A stretch of DNA of 64,000 bases from Leifsonia aquatica (GCF_014190775.1 NZ_JACHVP010000003.1:62001-126000), one strand, 5' to 3'; shown: positions 34,235 to 42,910, counted from the stretch's first letter. Notes: a model not told the origin generated them from the letters alone. Program-made: numbers and translations.

Positions 34235-34708
34235 ATGTCCCTTTTGCAGGTTGTCGAGCGGCGGGACGAGGACGGTGCGCACCTGGAAGCCGTCCCCATC
34301 TCAGAAGGCGCCTCTTACACGGACGTCACCGCCGACGGCGGACACGTCCCGCATTGGGGAAGTCACGACCTCGTCGTCCTTGCCACCGCGCTAGTCGGTA
34401 GCGGATTCCACGCCACCGACGCCACCGTCGCTGACGCCTTTCGGCCATCCGCAGAGGAAGACGAAGAGACCGAGCAGTTCACCGCCGACCTGCTGCACGC
34501 CGTGAACGCCGGTGCGGACCAAGCGGAAGAGTTTCTCGCCGAGGATCCTTCCGACTATCTGATTCTCGCCGTCACTATTGTGAGCCGAGACATTGGCGCG
34601 TTCCGGCTCGCTCAGAACGGGCAGGTGCGTGTTCTCGGGGCAGAGGAAGCCGAGCGCGTGCGGGCATTCACCCAGATTCTCGGGAAGGCGATCCTTGCTG
34701 AGAACTAA
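34235..34708 (+). CDS. Unrecognised acidic protein in the defence operon
   Basis: A 157-residue acidic protein, ATG 34235 (MSLLQVVERRDEDGAHLEAV), 105 bases after the Mrr-like gene. The middle is strongly acidic (FRPSAEEDEETEQFTADLLH). The end, DYLILAVTIVSRDIGAFRLA followed by GAEEAERVRAFTQILGKAIL, is helical. There are no cysteines or catalytic motifs. A GTG at 34217 in frame is an alternative start. Its 3' end overlaps the TTG start of the next gene, so it travels with the membrane protein and the 325-residue protein that follow. Function unknown. Confidence 0.6.
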   Translation: MSLLQVVERRDEDGAHLEAVPISEGASYTDVTADGGHVPHWGSHDLVVLATALVGSGFHATDATVADAFRPSAEEDEETEQFTADLLHAVNAGADQAEEFLAEDPSDYLILAVTIVSRDIGAFRLAQNGQVRVLGAEEAERVRAFTQILGKAILAEN

Positions 34709-35363
34709 GGAGGAGTGGGTCGCAAAAGCACTTGATGCTGCGAACCTGCTCGTGGAGATTCTTGTCTTCGCTGCAGGTCTCTGGCTCACCTCCCTCATCC
34801 CCGGTGCGGATCTCCTCGCGTGGGTCATCGGTGTGGTGCTGTCCTTCGTCGCAGCGGTGTTCCTTCCGTCGCTGCTGTTCGGCAGGCCATCCCTGGTCTT
34901 GAGCTGGCAGATTGAAGGCAATGATTTCTCCGAAGGTTGGGCGTTTGTCGACCTGACGAAGCCCAACCCGCTGTTCAACGGACCGGAGATTGCGTTCAAA
35001 GTCGACCTGGTCGCTGAATACCGTTCCCTCGCCGGCCTGATCAACATGCGGAGGATGGTCAAGCACGGCTGGGTGGCCTGTGTCGAGTTCGGGCCGCCCG
35101 GGATCGTCAACGTCAAGGAGCAGCGGCCGGGCGCAGCGAAAGTGATCAGCATCAACGGTGCCCCCGCCATCCAACTGCCGCTGACGAAGGCGCGGCATGG
35201 TTGGAAGCAGGCGAGGATGATCGGGTCGTTCCAGCCGGTCGGCATCGTCAACGGACGCGATACCGTCCAGTTCGCGTTGACGTTACGGGATCCGCCGAAT
35301 CGCTTTCATCCTCGGCAAGCTGCTATGACTAGTGGCATTAATGGGTTAGACGTTAGGAGCTAA
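34695..35363 (+). CDS. Membrane-anchored protein of the defence operon
   Basis: A 222-residue protein. TTG 34695 is chosen because ggaagg lies just upstream and it overlaps the previous stop; no ATG fits. The first 20 residues are amphipathic (LLRTKEEWVAKALDAANLL). Two adjoining hydrophobic helices follow (EILVFAAGLWLTSLIPGADL and WVIGVVLSFVAAVFLPSLLF). The remaining 150 residues are a soluble, beta-rich domain (PSLVLSWQIEGNDFSEGWAF) of no family known to me. It ends two bases before the next gene. A helical hairpin plus a soluble domain could be a membrane effector or a sensor, but nothing in the sequence proves this. Confidence 0.6.
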   Translation: MLRTKEEWVAKALDAANLLVEILVFAAGLWLTSLIPGADLLAWVIGVVLSFVAAVFLPSLLFGRPSLVLSWQIEGNDFSEGWAFVDLTKPNPLFNGPEIAFKVDLVAEYRSLAGLINMRRMVKHGWVACVEFGPPGIVNVKEQRPGAAKVISINGAPAIQLPLTKARHGWKQARMIGSFQPVGIVNGRDTVQFALTLRDPPNRFHPRQAAMTSGINGLDVRS

Positions 35364-35364
35364 T

Positions 35365-36342
35365 GTGGGGGTTGTGACCAGCGGCCAGATCGCGACGCGG
35401 CCGTTTCGTCTGGAGTACCGGGGTACGCTCGAGGACCTCGTCGCACAGGCGAACCGAGATAAGTACGTTTCGAGCTCCGCGAAGGACAAACCAGGTTGGG
35501 GTAGCAGCCTTGATGAGCCGGCGGCGGTCGGGCTTCCCCCGGTTGTCAAATTCACCGTTCATGACCCGCTCATCTTGGAAGCTGACGACGGACTGCCTCG
35601 ACGGCTTCGTCTGCGCTACTACTGGGAGACGGCAGACTCGACGGCGCGGCGTCGATTTGGGACGAACGCCAGCTGGAACGACATCAGCATCCTCCAGGCC
35701 GCCGACCTGCTTCTCTACGAGGAGCGTCCGGGGATCTGCACAGGGTTGGCTACAGCCCGGGAGAAGACCCAATTCCGCATGGCGGTCGCCGCATTGAGAG
35801 CGCTAGCGAAATCGGTTGATGATCGGGTGCAGTTGCGCGTGGAAACCCACGGGCACGAACTCAGCGAGGACTTCTTCCTCTGGTTGTTCTACCGTTTCCA
35901 GACCTCAGCGACCCTGGGCAAAGCGCTCGTCATCAACGCGATCCATGAGCTCTCGTCACAGGATCGGCAGTTCCGCAACGCCAAATTCTCCAAAGAGGCG
36001 ACAATCGACCGGATCGAACTCGCAGCCCTGATCGCGCTCGGCAAGGCTGCATTCGGACCGGCGAAGACAGGCATCACCTCTACAGCGCCCGACGCACTCT
36101 TCGAGGTCGAGCTGCACACCGACGGAGGGTTCCAGCCCTTCCGAACCACCCACTACGAGAACCTTGCCTTGGACTCCGCAGCGCTCGGGCCGAAGATGAT
36201 CGACGATATCTGGATCAAGGTCTTGCCCGCGCTGCGCAAGCTTCACCGGGACGATGCAGCGTGGAACGCGAACGGCAGGGTCAGCCTGCACAACCTCGCC
36301 CTCGAACAGGTCAAGACCCTGCTCAACCTTCGGGCAAACTGA
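35365..36342 (+). CDS. Unrecognised protein, last gene of the defence operon
   Basis: A 325-residue soluble protein from GTG 35365, two bases after the membrane protein. The first half is mixed alpha/beta with PPVVKFTVHDPLILEADDGL and LRLRYYWETADSTARRRFGT. The second half is mostly helical (QFRMAVAALRALAKSVDDRV) and contains DFFLWLFYRFQTSATLGKAL. No nuclease, ATPase or cysteine motif is seen. The tight spacing suggests that it works with the membrane-anchored protein. It is followed by 590 bases without a gene and then a convergent nuclease gene, so it closes the operon. Confidence 0.65.
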   Translation: MGVVTSGQIATRPFRLEYRGTLEDLVAQANRDKYVSSSAKDKPGWGSSLDEPAAVGLPPVVKFTVHDPLILEADDGLPRRLRLRYYWETADSTARRRFGTNASWNDISILQAADLLLYEERPGICTGLATAREKTQFRMAVAALRALAKSVDDRVQLRVETHGHELSEDFFLWLFYRFQTSATLGKALVINAIHELSSQDRQFRNAKFSKEATIDRIELAALIALGKAAFGPAKTGITSTAPDALFEVELHTDGGFQPFRTTHYENLALDSAALGPKMIDDIWIKVLPALRKLHRDDAAWNANGRVSLHNLALEQVKTLLNLRAN

Positions 36343-36930
36343 CTCAACAGTCGCCGACATGTTCTGGCGTGGGACAAGTCAGCTCTCTTGGGTGAGAGAA
36401 GTGATCATGGTATTTCTTCGTACCGCTAAATTGAGCAACGCTTCCGAACGGTCGGACGTGCCGTGATATTGCTTCGAGAGCGCAACCGACGCGAATCCAA
36501 GCGTGTGTACTGTCAGCAGGAACCCGCTCGAACTGGTCGCGGATTCCGATCGTCACCTGCAACTCGGTCTCTCTAAATCGGCAGCCGTGACGGAAACCTC
36601 ACAAACAACTTCGCTGTGGCGTAGGTCGGGCAACCAAAACGTCGTCCACGCCATCGGGGGAGAAGTTGGCGTAGATATCGAGCATCATCGTTGCGGATGA
36701 ACGATATTGATGCGATCGCGAGGGCGATTGTTGCTGTGACCTCGCCGGTTGGCCTACACGCTGGGATTAGTTGTTTAGGTGAGTCGGCGGTTGGTTCGGC
36801 GAACTGCGGTAACGGATCCGACTCTTCGGCACTCGTCAGGTTGCCCAAATGCAAGGTCTCAACCCCGGCCCGTCGCAGAGCCAAGTAGGCTTGACGGGGC
36901 CGGCTTGCGTCGCAACGGGCACCTCCGCCC
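36343..36930. other. Gene-free stretch between convergent genes
   Basis: About 590 bases between the stop of the plus-strand operon and the stop of the minus-strand nuclease gene. Base composition is less GC-rich than the neighbours. Short open frames on both strands show no recognisable protein. I see no strong terminator hairpin. Confidence 0.4.
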
Positions 36931-38283
36931 TTACTGCCCGAACGCCCTCAACGCGCCCTCTCCGCGCAACCATTCAGTAAGCCGTTGACGTCTCGAGACG
37001 AGCGCGCGTAGATCGTCTCCCGTGACCGCGAAGATGACGCCAACCGACTTGGACTGGACGGACTTGAGTCGATCTTTGAAGGGCTTGGTGAACCCCGACA
37101 TCGACACGAAGATTCCTACCCGAGCCAACCCCGCACGGTCCTCAAGTTTCGACTCGAACACGCGGAGTGCGTCGATGCCCACCCGCTCGGCCCAGTTCTT
37201 ACATTCGACTAAGACGATCGGGCTGTGCTGTGCTGCCCAGAATGGATGAAGGAGTCCGTTCGTGAGGATGAGGTCGATCTCCTCCTCGGTGGTCCGGAAG
37301 TTCCTTTCCAGGAGTACAAGTTCTGGTCCTTCAGCGCGCACGATAGCGTCGACCAGTGCCTCAAGTGCGTCCCCGCGAGCCTTGTTGGTGGACTTGGCGC
37401 GGTCAGCATTTAGCTCGTCGACCCTGGCGAGTGCGCTGATCGCTCGACCGATCCAGAACTGGCCCCCGAGTCCCTTCTGGAACTGGGCGAGAGCACCAAA
37501 GAGCAAGCCGAGATTCTCGGCATAGTCGGCCATGCTAGCCCCGGTCTTCGTCCAATAGGAATCGACGAACTCATTCGCCGACGCTCGGTCGCCGATTCCG
37601 AACTCGCGAATGCCTTCTGTGAGGACGTAAGTGATAGGCGTTTCGGGAGGCAGATGCTTGGCCAATATACAGATCAGGAGCGGCCACGCAACTAGTCGCG
37701 CTTCTCCGAACAGGAAGACAATTGATTCGACTGCACGCAAAGTTGGCAGTAGAGGCTTGTGCATGGCCTCCGCTGCGTCTTTGGCCTTGAACATCAACGT
37801 CGTCGAGACTTCCAATGGCTCGTCCATAAGAAGCTCCTCGAAAAGCAAGACCTCTTCCAGTTCGGGGTCCAACCATTGCGCCGCGAGCAATTGGCCCAGC
37901 TCCTCAAGGTCTTTCGATGGCCCTGCTGATCGCGCAGCAGCGACGATAGATTCGGTCTGCTTCGTGGATTCGATGTCGTCTAGGCCATCCGCCTCCAGCT
38001 TCGCCCAGTACAAACCGCGAAACATCGCCTCGGCAACGATGCCCGAGCGGATGTTGCCGTAGGCTGCAACGCACGCAGCCCAGCCGAAGCCGTTCGCGTC
38101 AAGAGTCTCGAGAACTGTTGCAGCGGTGCTTTGAAACTCAACGGTGGTCACTTGCTTTCGATTCGAACCGGGTTCCACCACCAGCTCATCGCGTGAGAAT
38201 AGAAGGCGAGGAAGCTGCCCGGTCTGCTTCCGCCAGTCCGCGGCTATCCGGTCGCCGATTTGCACATACGTGTCGAACCCCAT
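36931..38283 (-). CDS. Protein with C-terminal Mrr-like nuclease domain
   Basis: A 450-residue protein; ATG 38283 (MGFDTYVQIGDRIAADWRKQ) is preferred over ATG 38310, which runs into the IS3 remnant. The first 300 residues are mostly helical and unassigned, with a paired-acid EDIESTK region. Residues 310-430 are a restriction-endonuclease-like fold: RGDALEALVDAIVRAEG, acidic EEEIDLILTNG, the ECK motif IVLVECKNWAERVG, then RVGIFVSMSGFTKPFKDRLK as in Mrr_cat proteins. The helical N-terminal part may sense or regulate. It is monocistronic and convergent with the methyltransferase operon. Defence function is inferred from fold and island context. Confidence 0.7.
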   Translation of the reverse strand: MGFDTYVQIGDRIAADWRKQTGQLPRLLFSRDELVVEPGSNRKQVTTVEFQSTAATVLETLDANGFGWAACVAAYGNIRSGIVAEAMFRGLYWAKLEADGLDDIESTKQTESIVAAARSAGPSKDLEELGQLLAAQWLDPELEEVLLFEELLMDEPLEVSTTLMFKAKDAAEAMHKPLLPTLRAVESIVFLFGEARLVAWPLLICILAKHLPPETPITYVLTEGIREFGIGDRASANEFVDSYWTKTGASMADYAENLGLLFGALAQFQKGLGGQFWIGRAISALARVDELNADRAKSTNKARGDALEALVDAIVRAEGPELVLLERNFRTTEEEIDLILTNGLLHPFWAAQHSPIVLVECKNWAERVGIDALRVFESKLEDRAGLARVGIFVSMSGFTKPFKDRLKSVQSKSVGVIFAVTGDDLRALVSRRQRLTEWLRGEGALRAFGQ

Positions 38284-38293
38284 AGCTGTCAAT

Positions 38294-38560
38294 CTACGGG
38301 TGAGCCGCACGGGAGGGCCTCATATGCGCCACCGCCAAACTGGTAGCTGCGCCCAGAACACGGTTCTCCCGCTCGAGCCGGCGGATCCGCTCGGACTCGG
38401 ACGAGGTCACCCCGGCCCGGTGATCGGCATCCGCCTTCGCCCGACGCACCCACTGGTGCAGCGACTCCGTGCCGATTCCCAACCGCGACGAGACCGTCTC
38501 TCACGTTCGGATACTCATCCGACCGAGTCTCAAGGCAGTCGCACGACCTACATAGCCCGT
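38294..38560 (-). pseudogene. IS3-family OrfA remnant
   Basis: The minus strand keeps a piece of an IS3-type OrfA transposase: GIGTESLHQWVRRAKADADH, then RAGVTSSESERIRRLEREN. This is the typical HTH plus leucine-zipper start. The upstream part (DEYPNVRDGLVAVG) is in another frame, so at least one frameshift is present. The OrfB catalytic half is missing. It is squeezed between the nuclease gene and the AlbA_2 gene and marks an old insertion. Confidence 0.75.
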
Positions 38561-38566
38561 CTGCCG

Positions 38567-39925
38567 TCATCTTTTTGATCGCAGCGCGGCCTCCACAAGC
38601 TCGACCGGCTCAGCGGAGAAGTCCATTTGGATGGTCCCTTCGGTGACAGCGTCCACATTCGAGGAGGTCGCGATCCAGCTCACATCCACTAAGCCAGATC
38701 GTGAAGCGGGAATGAGAAACACCGTTTCACATTCAACGACCAGGTCACGTTGATTTGGCCGCAGGTCGAACTCCTCGAGTTTGAGTGTGAAACTGCCGCC
38801 GTTGATGATCTCGCGGCGTCCGAACGCAGTCACCGGCGACAGGGTCGGCATCCATCCGGCGGCCGCGGCAGCCGACATCCCGAACTGCGAAACCACGCTA
38901 TGCGACCCGAAGGATCGCGGCCGCGATGGTAAGAGGTCCGCGAGCGTCTCCTCCCGCTCACTGAACTCCACAGCGTGGGCTTCTCCGGAAACGGACAACG
39001 TCAGATGCACATCCTTGAGGTTTCGCGAGCTGAGATTGTCGACAACGAAAAACGGCGCAGGCAGCAGCCATGCTGTTGCCTGCAAGAGGGCATCAGGCAG
39101 CGCCGCGCGAACTTCCACTAGATAATCCTCGACCTCCGCCCGGTACGCCGTTTCCGTTCGCGTTTCCGGTTTCAAGTTAAGGATCGAGGCACCGAAACTC
39201 GAGAACCCCTGCGAATCCGGCATAGAGCCAGGGGATTTCAAGCCTTGCGCTTTCGGCAGGCTGCGCAAAAGGTCTTCGCGTTCGGACTCGATGAAGCGGT
39301 CTATCGCGACGGGATCCACATGGATCGTGGACATCGGGTCTTGATCTTCCACTCGGACCGCGATCTGCAGCGTCGGCTCCTTTTCCGCAACGTGGTACCT
39401 ATCAGCGAGCCGGCGAAGGTCAGACAACGTGGCGGGGACTGACTTGGCCCCGTTTCGGACAAACACTTGACCGGCCTTGAAGTCGTTCACGCTTGTCGTC
39501 AGACAGTACGGAGGGTCACCGCGCCTCGCAGGCTGAACCTCGACAACGAGCACATCGTGATCGCGAAAATGCAACCACCGTTGCTCCCAGCGGGGACCTT
39601 CACGTCCGCCAAGGAACGCATCGAGCTTCTCTTCAAGGACAGCCGAATCGACAACCTCCACGCCGTGAAGTTTCCCCGCCTCGAGGCCCACGATGATCAC
39701 CCCGTGGCCGCCGAAGTACTCCCCGCCCTCGCCCGGGTCGCGATTCGCCAACGCGATGATCGCCCGTGACAGCGCGCCCAGGTGCGCGCGGTTGTCCCAG
39801 GCGTAAGCGGACTTCCATTCCACCCACCCGGCCTCGTCGCTTGGAGATGCACCGAGGACCGCCTCCAGAAGGGCAAGCCAGTCGCGCACCCTCGTCGGGC
39901 GATGCGTCACATCGAAGTCGATCAC
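38567..39925 (-). CDS. AlbA_2/Schlafen-like putative DNA-binding protein
   Basis: A 452-residue protein, ATG 39925. The N-terminal 150 residues match the AlbA_2 (Schlafen-type, DUF4062-like fold) domain: a helix before VEWKSAYAWDNRAHLGALSR, then AIIALANRDPGEGGEYFGGH with GVIIVGLEAGKLHGV, and RNGAKSVPATLSDLRRLADR. Bacterial proteins with this domain often lie in defence islands and bind nucleic acids; the Glu-Trp-Lys triad position (EWK) recalls Schlafen nuclease residues. The C-terminal 250 residues are beta-rich and unassigned. The gene is divergent from the PD-(D/E)XK gene at 40231. Single-gene defence or regulatory function is possible. Confidence 0.75.
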   Translation of the reverse strand: MIDFDVTHRPTRVRDWLALLEAVLGASPSDEAGWVEWKSAYAWDNRAHLGALSRAIIALANRDPGEGGEYFGGHGVIIVGLEAGKLHGVEVVDSAVLEEKLDAFLGGREGPRWEQRWLHFRDHDVLVVEVQPARRGDPPYCLTTSVNDFKAGQVFVRNGAKSVPATLSDLRRLADRYHVAEKEPTLQIAVRVEDQDPMSTIHVDPVAIDRFIESEREDLLRSLPKAQGLKSPGSMPDSQGFSSFGASILNLKPETRTETAYRAEVEDYLVEVRAALPDALLQATAWLLPAPFFVVDNLSSRNLKDVHLTLSVSGEAHAVEFSEREETLADLLPSRPRSFGSHSVVSQFGMSAAAAAGWMPTLSPVTAFGRREIINGGSFTLKLEEFDLRPNQRDLVVECETVFLIPASRSGLVDVSWIATSSNVDAVTEGTIQMDFSAEPVELVEAALRSKR

Positions 39926-40230
39926 TCCTTGATCGTATCGACGCGTCAGACACGTGATGCGGGCGAATGAGCTCCCCGCTGTGCTTACGGCGGGTCAAGA
40001 GTCGGCCGTCCAACGCCCCACCCCTTGGGGAGTGGAGTGTGGGCCCCGTCGTAAAAGGTTTTACCCAGAACACGCATTAACTCGGGGTGGGTATACGGTC
40101 TATGGCGTTTGGTTGGATCGTCATGGTGGTTGCGTTTGGGCACAGGGGTGCACATGTCCATTCCATAAGCGTCTGAGTAAGGGACGCCACCCCGGGCCGG
40201 ACGCTGTAACTGGATGCCAGAATCGACGGC
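39926..40230. other. Divergent intergenic region
   Basis: A 305-base spacer between the AlbA_2 gene and the PD-(D/E)XK gene; it must hold promoters for both. I see no small gene, strong inverted repeat or clear -35/-10 pair. GC content dips near 40050-40130. Confidence 0.4.
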
Positions 40231-41517
40231 GTGAACGAATACACAGGTGCGGCGCGTCCGCGGGTTCTCGCGGTGGGGCTGACCCCGGAAGAAATTGATG
40301 CAATACGACCCCTTGCTGGAAGCGTCTGTCAGGCGGACGGCATTTACGATGTCCACCCTGAAGAGCACGATGTGCTCTTTCACACCGAGGCAGACTTCAA
40401 TGACGCGAGCCACCTTTTCAGCCGCCGAGTCGTCTTCGCATCGCCTCCCCAACTAGAGCAAACCGGCTACGTGTCGGGTTTCGCGCCAACCTCCGGCGGG
40501 GTTCGTCTCTCAACCAGGTCCCGTACTCAGCACAAGCCAGCGCGAGACTTCGACATCTCGCCTTACGCGCGCGAGCACAACTTGGAATCACTGGTGCGCC
40601 GAAGTTGCGTGCCCGATGAGGGCAAGGATTACACGGGCTTCACGCTGCCTGTTTACCCCGACCGCACTGAGCGCGCACTACTAACTGAGCGGCTGAACAG
40701 CCCGCTGGTCCTGGCAGCTCTACTTGAAACGGCCGTCGGGGAGGAAAAGACGGACTCTGCCTTTTGGCTACCAGCTATTGCCCGAAATGCCCTGGGGGAG
40801 TGGGCCCGAGTTGCCTTCGCTCATTGGCGTAAGACAACACCGGAGCTCTTCCCAGAAACCGCCGAGTGGCTGACGTCCGATGAATGGGGCGCTCCGACCG
40901 AACTTGAGGCTCGGCGTGAGCTGGCTGCGTTCGAGGAGGAAGAGTTGCGCCGTCGACAGTCTGCGGAAGCTCGGCGAGGTCAACTCACGCACGAGATCGC
41001 TCGCGAAGTGCCCGCGGGCGAGGCGTGGCGTGCCCTCCTCACTGCCACTGGAAATGAACTGGTCTCTGCGGTGAAAGAGGCGCTTGAGGCGATCGGTTTC
41101 GCCGTCATAGATGCGGATTCCCTTCCCCAGCACAGCGGGAAGAAACGCGAAGACCTGCGAGTCAACGATGGGGAGTGGACAGCACTCGTCGAGGTGAAGG
41201 GTTATTTCGGCGCGGCTAAGTCGAACGACCTTCAGCAGCTGACTGCCGCTTCCGCCACCTACGCAGTTCTAGAGCATGCGCTTCCCGATTCGCTCTGGTA
41301 CATCGTCAACCAGTACCGCGAGATGGATCCGGCCCAGCGTCCACTAGCTCTCGCGGGGCGAGAGGAAGATCTCACGGCCTTCGCCGAGAATCACCACTTA
41401 TCTCTGATCGACACCACGACACTTTTCCGCCTCAGGCAGAAAGTCGTTTCGGGCGCTATTTCGGCAAGTGAGGCTCGCGCGCAAATGAAGGAGGCCGTCG
41501 GGCGGATGCTTCCCTGA
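40231..41517 (+). CDS. Protein with C-terminal PD-(D/E)XK nuclease-like domain
   Basis: A 428-residue protein from GTG 40231. Residues 1-230 are unassigned; the first part (VLAVGLTPEEIDAIRPLAGS) looks like a receiver-like or Rossmann-type alpha/beta fold but lacks a phospho-acceptor pattern that I can confirm. A charged coiled helix follows (FEEEELRRRQSAEARRGQLT). The C-terminal third has the nuclease order: helix ELVSAVKEALEAIGFAVIDA, D (KREDLRV), then E-V-K in WTALVEVKGYFGAAKSNDLQ, and QQL, like restriction or Holliday-resolvase-type folds. It stands alone at the right edge of the defence island. The repeat family begins 200 bases downstream. Confidence 0.65.
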   Translation: MNEYTGAARPRVLAVGLTPEEIDAIRPLAGSVCQADGIYDVHPEEHDVLFHTEADFNDASHLFSRRVVFASPPQLEQTGYVSGFAPTSGGVRLSTRSRTQHKPARDFDISPYAREHNLESLVRRSCVPDEGKDYTGFTLPVYPDRTERALLTERLNSPLVLAALLETAVGEEKTDSAFWLPAIARNALGEWARVAFAHWRKTTPELFPETAEWLTSDEWGAPTELEARRELAAFEEEELRRRQSAEARRGQLTHEIAREVPAGEAWRALLTATGNELVSAVKEALEAIGFAVIDADSLPQHSGKKREDLRVNDGEWTALVEVKGYFGAAKSNDLQQLTAASATYAVLEHALPDSLWYIVNQYREMDPAQRPLALAGREEDLTAFAENHHLSLIDTTTLFRLRQKVVSGAISASEARAQMKEAVGRMLP

Positions 41518-41712
41518 TAGTCCGCGCCAATATGCGCCACGTTTGAAGTTCAGCAGGCGCCTGCTCTGCGTGGAGCCCGCGTCGCAGCCCTCGATACCGC
41601 TCGGCCTCCGGTAGTCAGCCTTGAATGCGCAATGCTCGGTGGCACTCAGCGGCAGCCTCCCACATTTGAAGACGGTGGTCGCCGTGGCTGGCGGACCTGC
41701 CGAAGACGCTCG

Positions 41713-41817
41713 CAGGGGATTGTTTTCCGGCGTTCAGGGGATTCTCGAAATTGGCTCCCGCGCCAGTACTGGGCCGTGGGGCACCTTAGATAGGCCCGCC
41801 AGAGGGCCTATCTAAGG
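41713..41817 (+). repeat. Dispersed repeat copy A, ending in a 14-bp hairpin
   Basis: First of four related copies (others near 52324, 53520 and 54440). Shared blocks are ggggatt, then caggggattctcgaaatt, then cccgcgcca, then ccttagataggcccgccaga. In this copy the last block forms a perfect hairpin: cctta gataggccc (41784-41797) pairs with its exact complement at 41804-41817 around a 6-base loop, as if the core had been inverted and rejoined. Confidence 0.8.
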
Positions 41818-41855
41818 TCATCACGAAATTGATCTAAGGTTCGGCTCCAAAAGAG

Positions 41856-41882
41856 AACGGCTCCGCATTTTGCGGAGCCGTT
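41856..41882 (+). terminator. Perfect 12-bp hairpin followed by T-rich sequence
   Basis: aacggctccgca at 41856-41867 pairs perfectly with tgcggagccgtt at 41871-41882 around a 3-base loop, followed by tcgttgttct. It has the shape of an intrinsic terminator, but lies about 340 bases after the nearest plus-strand stop. Confidence 0.65.
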
Positions 41883-42120
41883 TCGTTGTTCTAGCCGCGT
41901 TTGCGGCGGTTTATCGGTTCTCAGAGCGCCTGATTCCGCTCGATGAGACCTCTACCGTGCTCGGTGCGGATCGTAGGAGCACGTTTCCGACCAGGAATCC
42001 GATGGCGGTGACGTCGGGACGCTTTGCCTGTTGCGCGGTACTGAACGGATAGCGGCACGCTTAGAAGGCATCGACGCGAAGGTTCATGTGTCCCAAATCG
42101 ACCCACTTCCCCATCTCGCC

Positions 42121-42300
42121 AGACGCGTCACGTCCATCCACGTCGCGAAGGCAGCGGGCTGCTCCCAGGCCGCTGTTTCGTTGTGGGTTGCCGGCAAACA
42201 TGAAGGCCGACTCAGCGAAGAGCTGCAGCGCGGTCTTGCTGACGGTGCGTCCGCTCGGAATGCGCTGGAGCGTTCCAGCCGTGCCCTCATTGGTTTTCGC
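42121..42300 (+). pseudogene. LacI-type HTH remnant
   Basis: The plus frame at about 42121-42230 reads RRVTSIHVAKAAGCSQAAVS and LWVAGKHEGRLSEELQ, a clear LacI-family DNA-binding helix-turn-helix with its hinge start. The following NALERSSRALI matches the usual NALARSLR hinge, after a small deletion. There is no sugar-binding domain. It is a truncated relic. Confidence 0.7.
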
Positions 42301-42607
42301 CGACGTCAGAACCTTCCTCTCCCACTGCGTCGACGCCGACTTTGCGCCCCACGTCAGATACACCGTCATCACCCAGTTGGCGACAACCGGATACGCCGGC
42401 GCCGGAAGGCACTGGTTCTGGACCGACACCGTCGACGAATTCGACAGCGACGGACGGAACCCATACGGCGACAACGAGTACGACGCCATCGCCCCCTGGA
42501 TGAGGAGCGAACGAGAGGACGGGTTCGCAAGATGGATGGAACGTGTCGCAGAACGGACCGCAGCGCACCGCAGCACACTTCTGGCGCTGGCGCCGCAACT
42601 TGCGTGA
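42260..42607 (+). CDS. Small hypothetical protein, possibly a fragment
   Basis: A 115-residue frame from ATG 42260 overlapping the LacI relic in another frame. From residue 12 on the sequence looks protein-like (FADVRTFLSHCVDADFAPHV, TGYAGAGRHWFWTDTVDEFD, EDGFARWMERVAERTAAHRS). The start is unsupported by a ribosome site, so this may be the C-terminal piece of a longer lost gene. I do not recognise it. Aromatic and acidic residues cluster in the middle. Bases 42608-42760 hold nothing further. Confidence 0.4.
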   Translation: MRWSVPAVPSLVFADVRTFLSHCVDADFAPHVRYTVITQLATTGYAGAGRHWFWTDTVDEFDSDGRNPYGDNEYDAIAPWMRSEREDGFARWMERVAERTAAHRSTLLALAPQLA

Positions 42608-42760
42608 AAGGGACGGCGGCCGGCGGTAACGGGCGTCGGTTAGCGGCGCCGGCACCGGACCAAAGGGTCGCCAGACCTCGACACGGGATCACCGGGTCCC
42701 CCGCAACAAACGGCGCAAGCAGATCATCAGCAGTCGCCGAGGCCGACACCACCTAATGAT

Positions 42761-42786
42761 GGAACCGTTCAGCCATTGCCGGACAT
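42761..42786 (+). promoter_or_regulatory. ECF-type promoter site 1 (GGAAC-N13-CCGGACAT)
   Basis: GGAAC at 42761-42765, 13 bases, CCGGACAT at 42779-42786. One of five sites with identical spacing. It points toward the sigma gene at 43023 and would give a leader of about 230 bases that includes the G7-loop hairpin. Confidence 0.65.
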
Positions 42787-42883
42787 CTCTCTAATAAGCG
42801 CACATCGGCATGGCCATGCTCGCGCTCACGTCGCAAGCAGGAGAAGGCTTCATCCGGCCGCGACGTCCCCGAGGGGGAACCAA

Positions 42884-42910
42884 GCGTCTGCCTGGGGGGG
42901 AGGCAGACGC
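42884..42910 (+). promoter_or_regulatory. Perfect 10-bp hairpin with seven-G loop in the sigma leader
   Basis: gcgtctgcct (42884-42893) and aggcagacgc (42901-42910) pair perfectly around ggggggg. It lies between promoter site 1 and the sigma start, so it would be in the 5' untranslated RNA. No T-run follows, which argues against a terminator; a structural or regulatory leader element is more likely. Confidence 0.5.
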
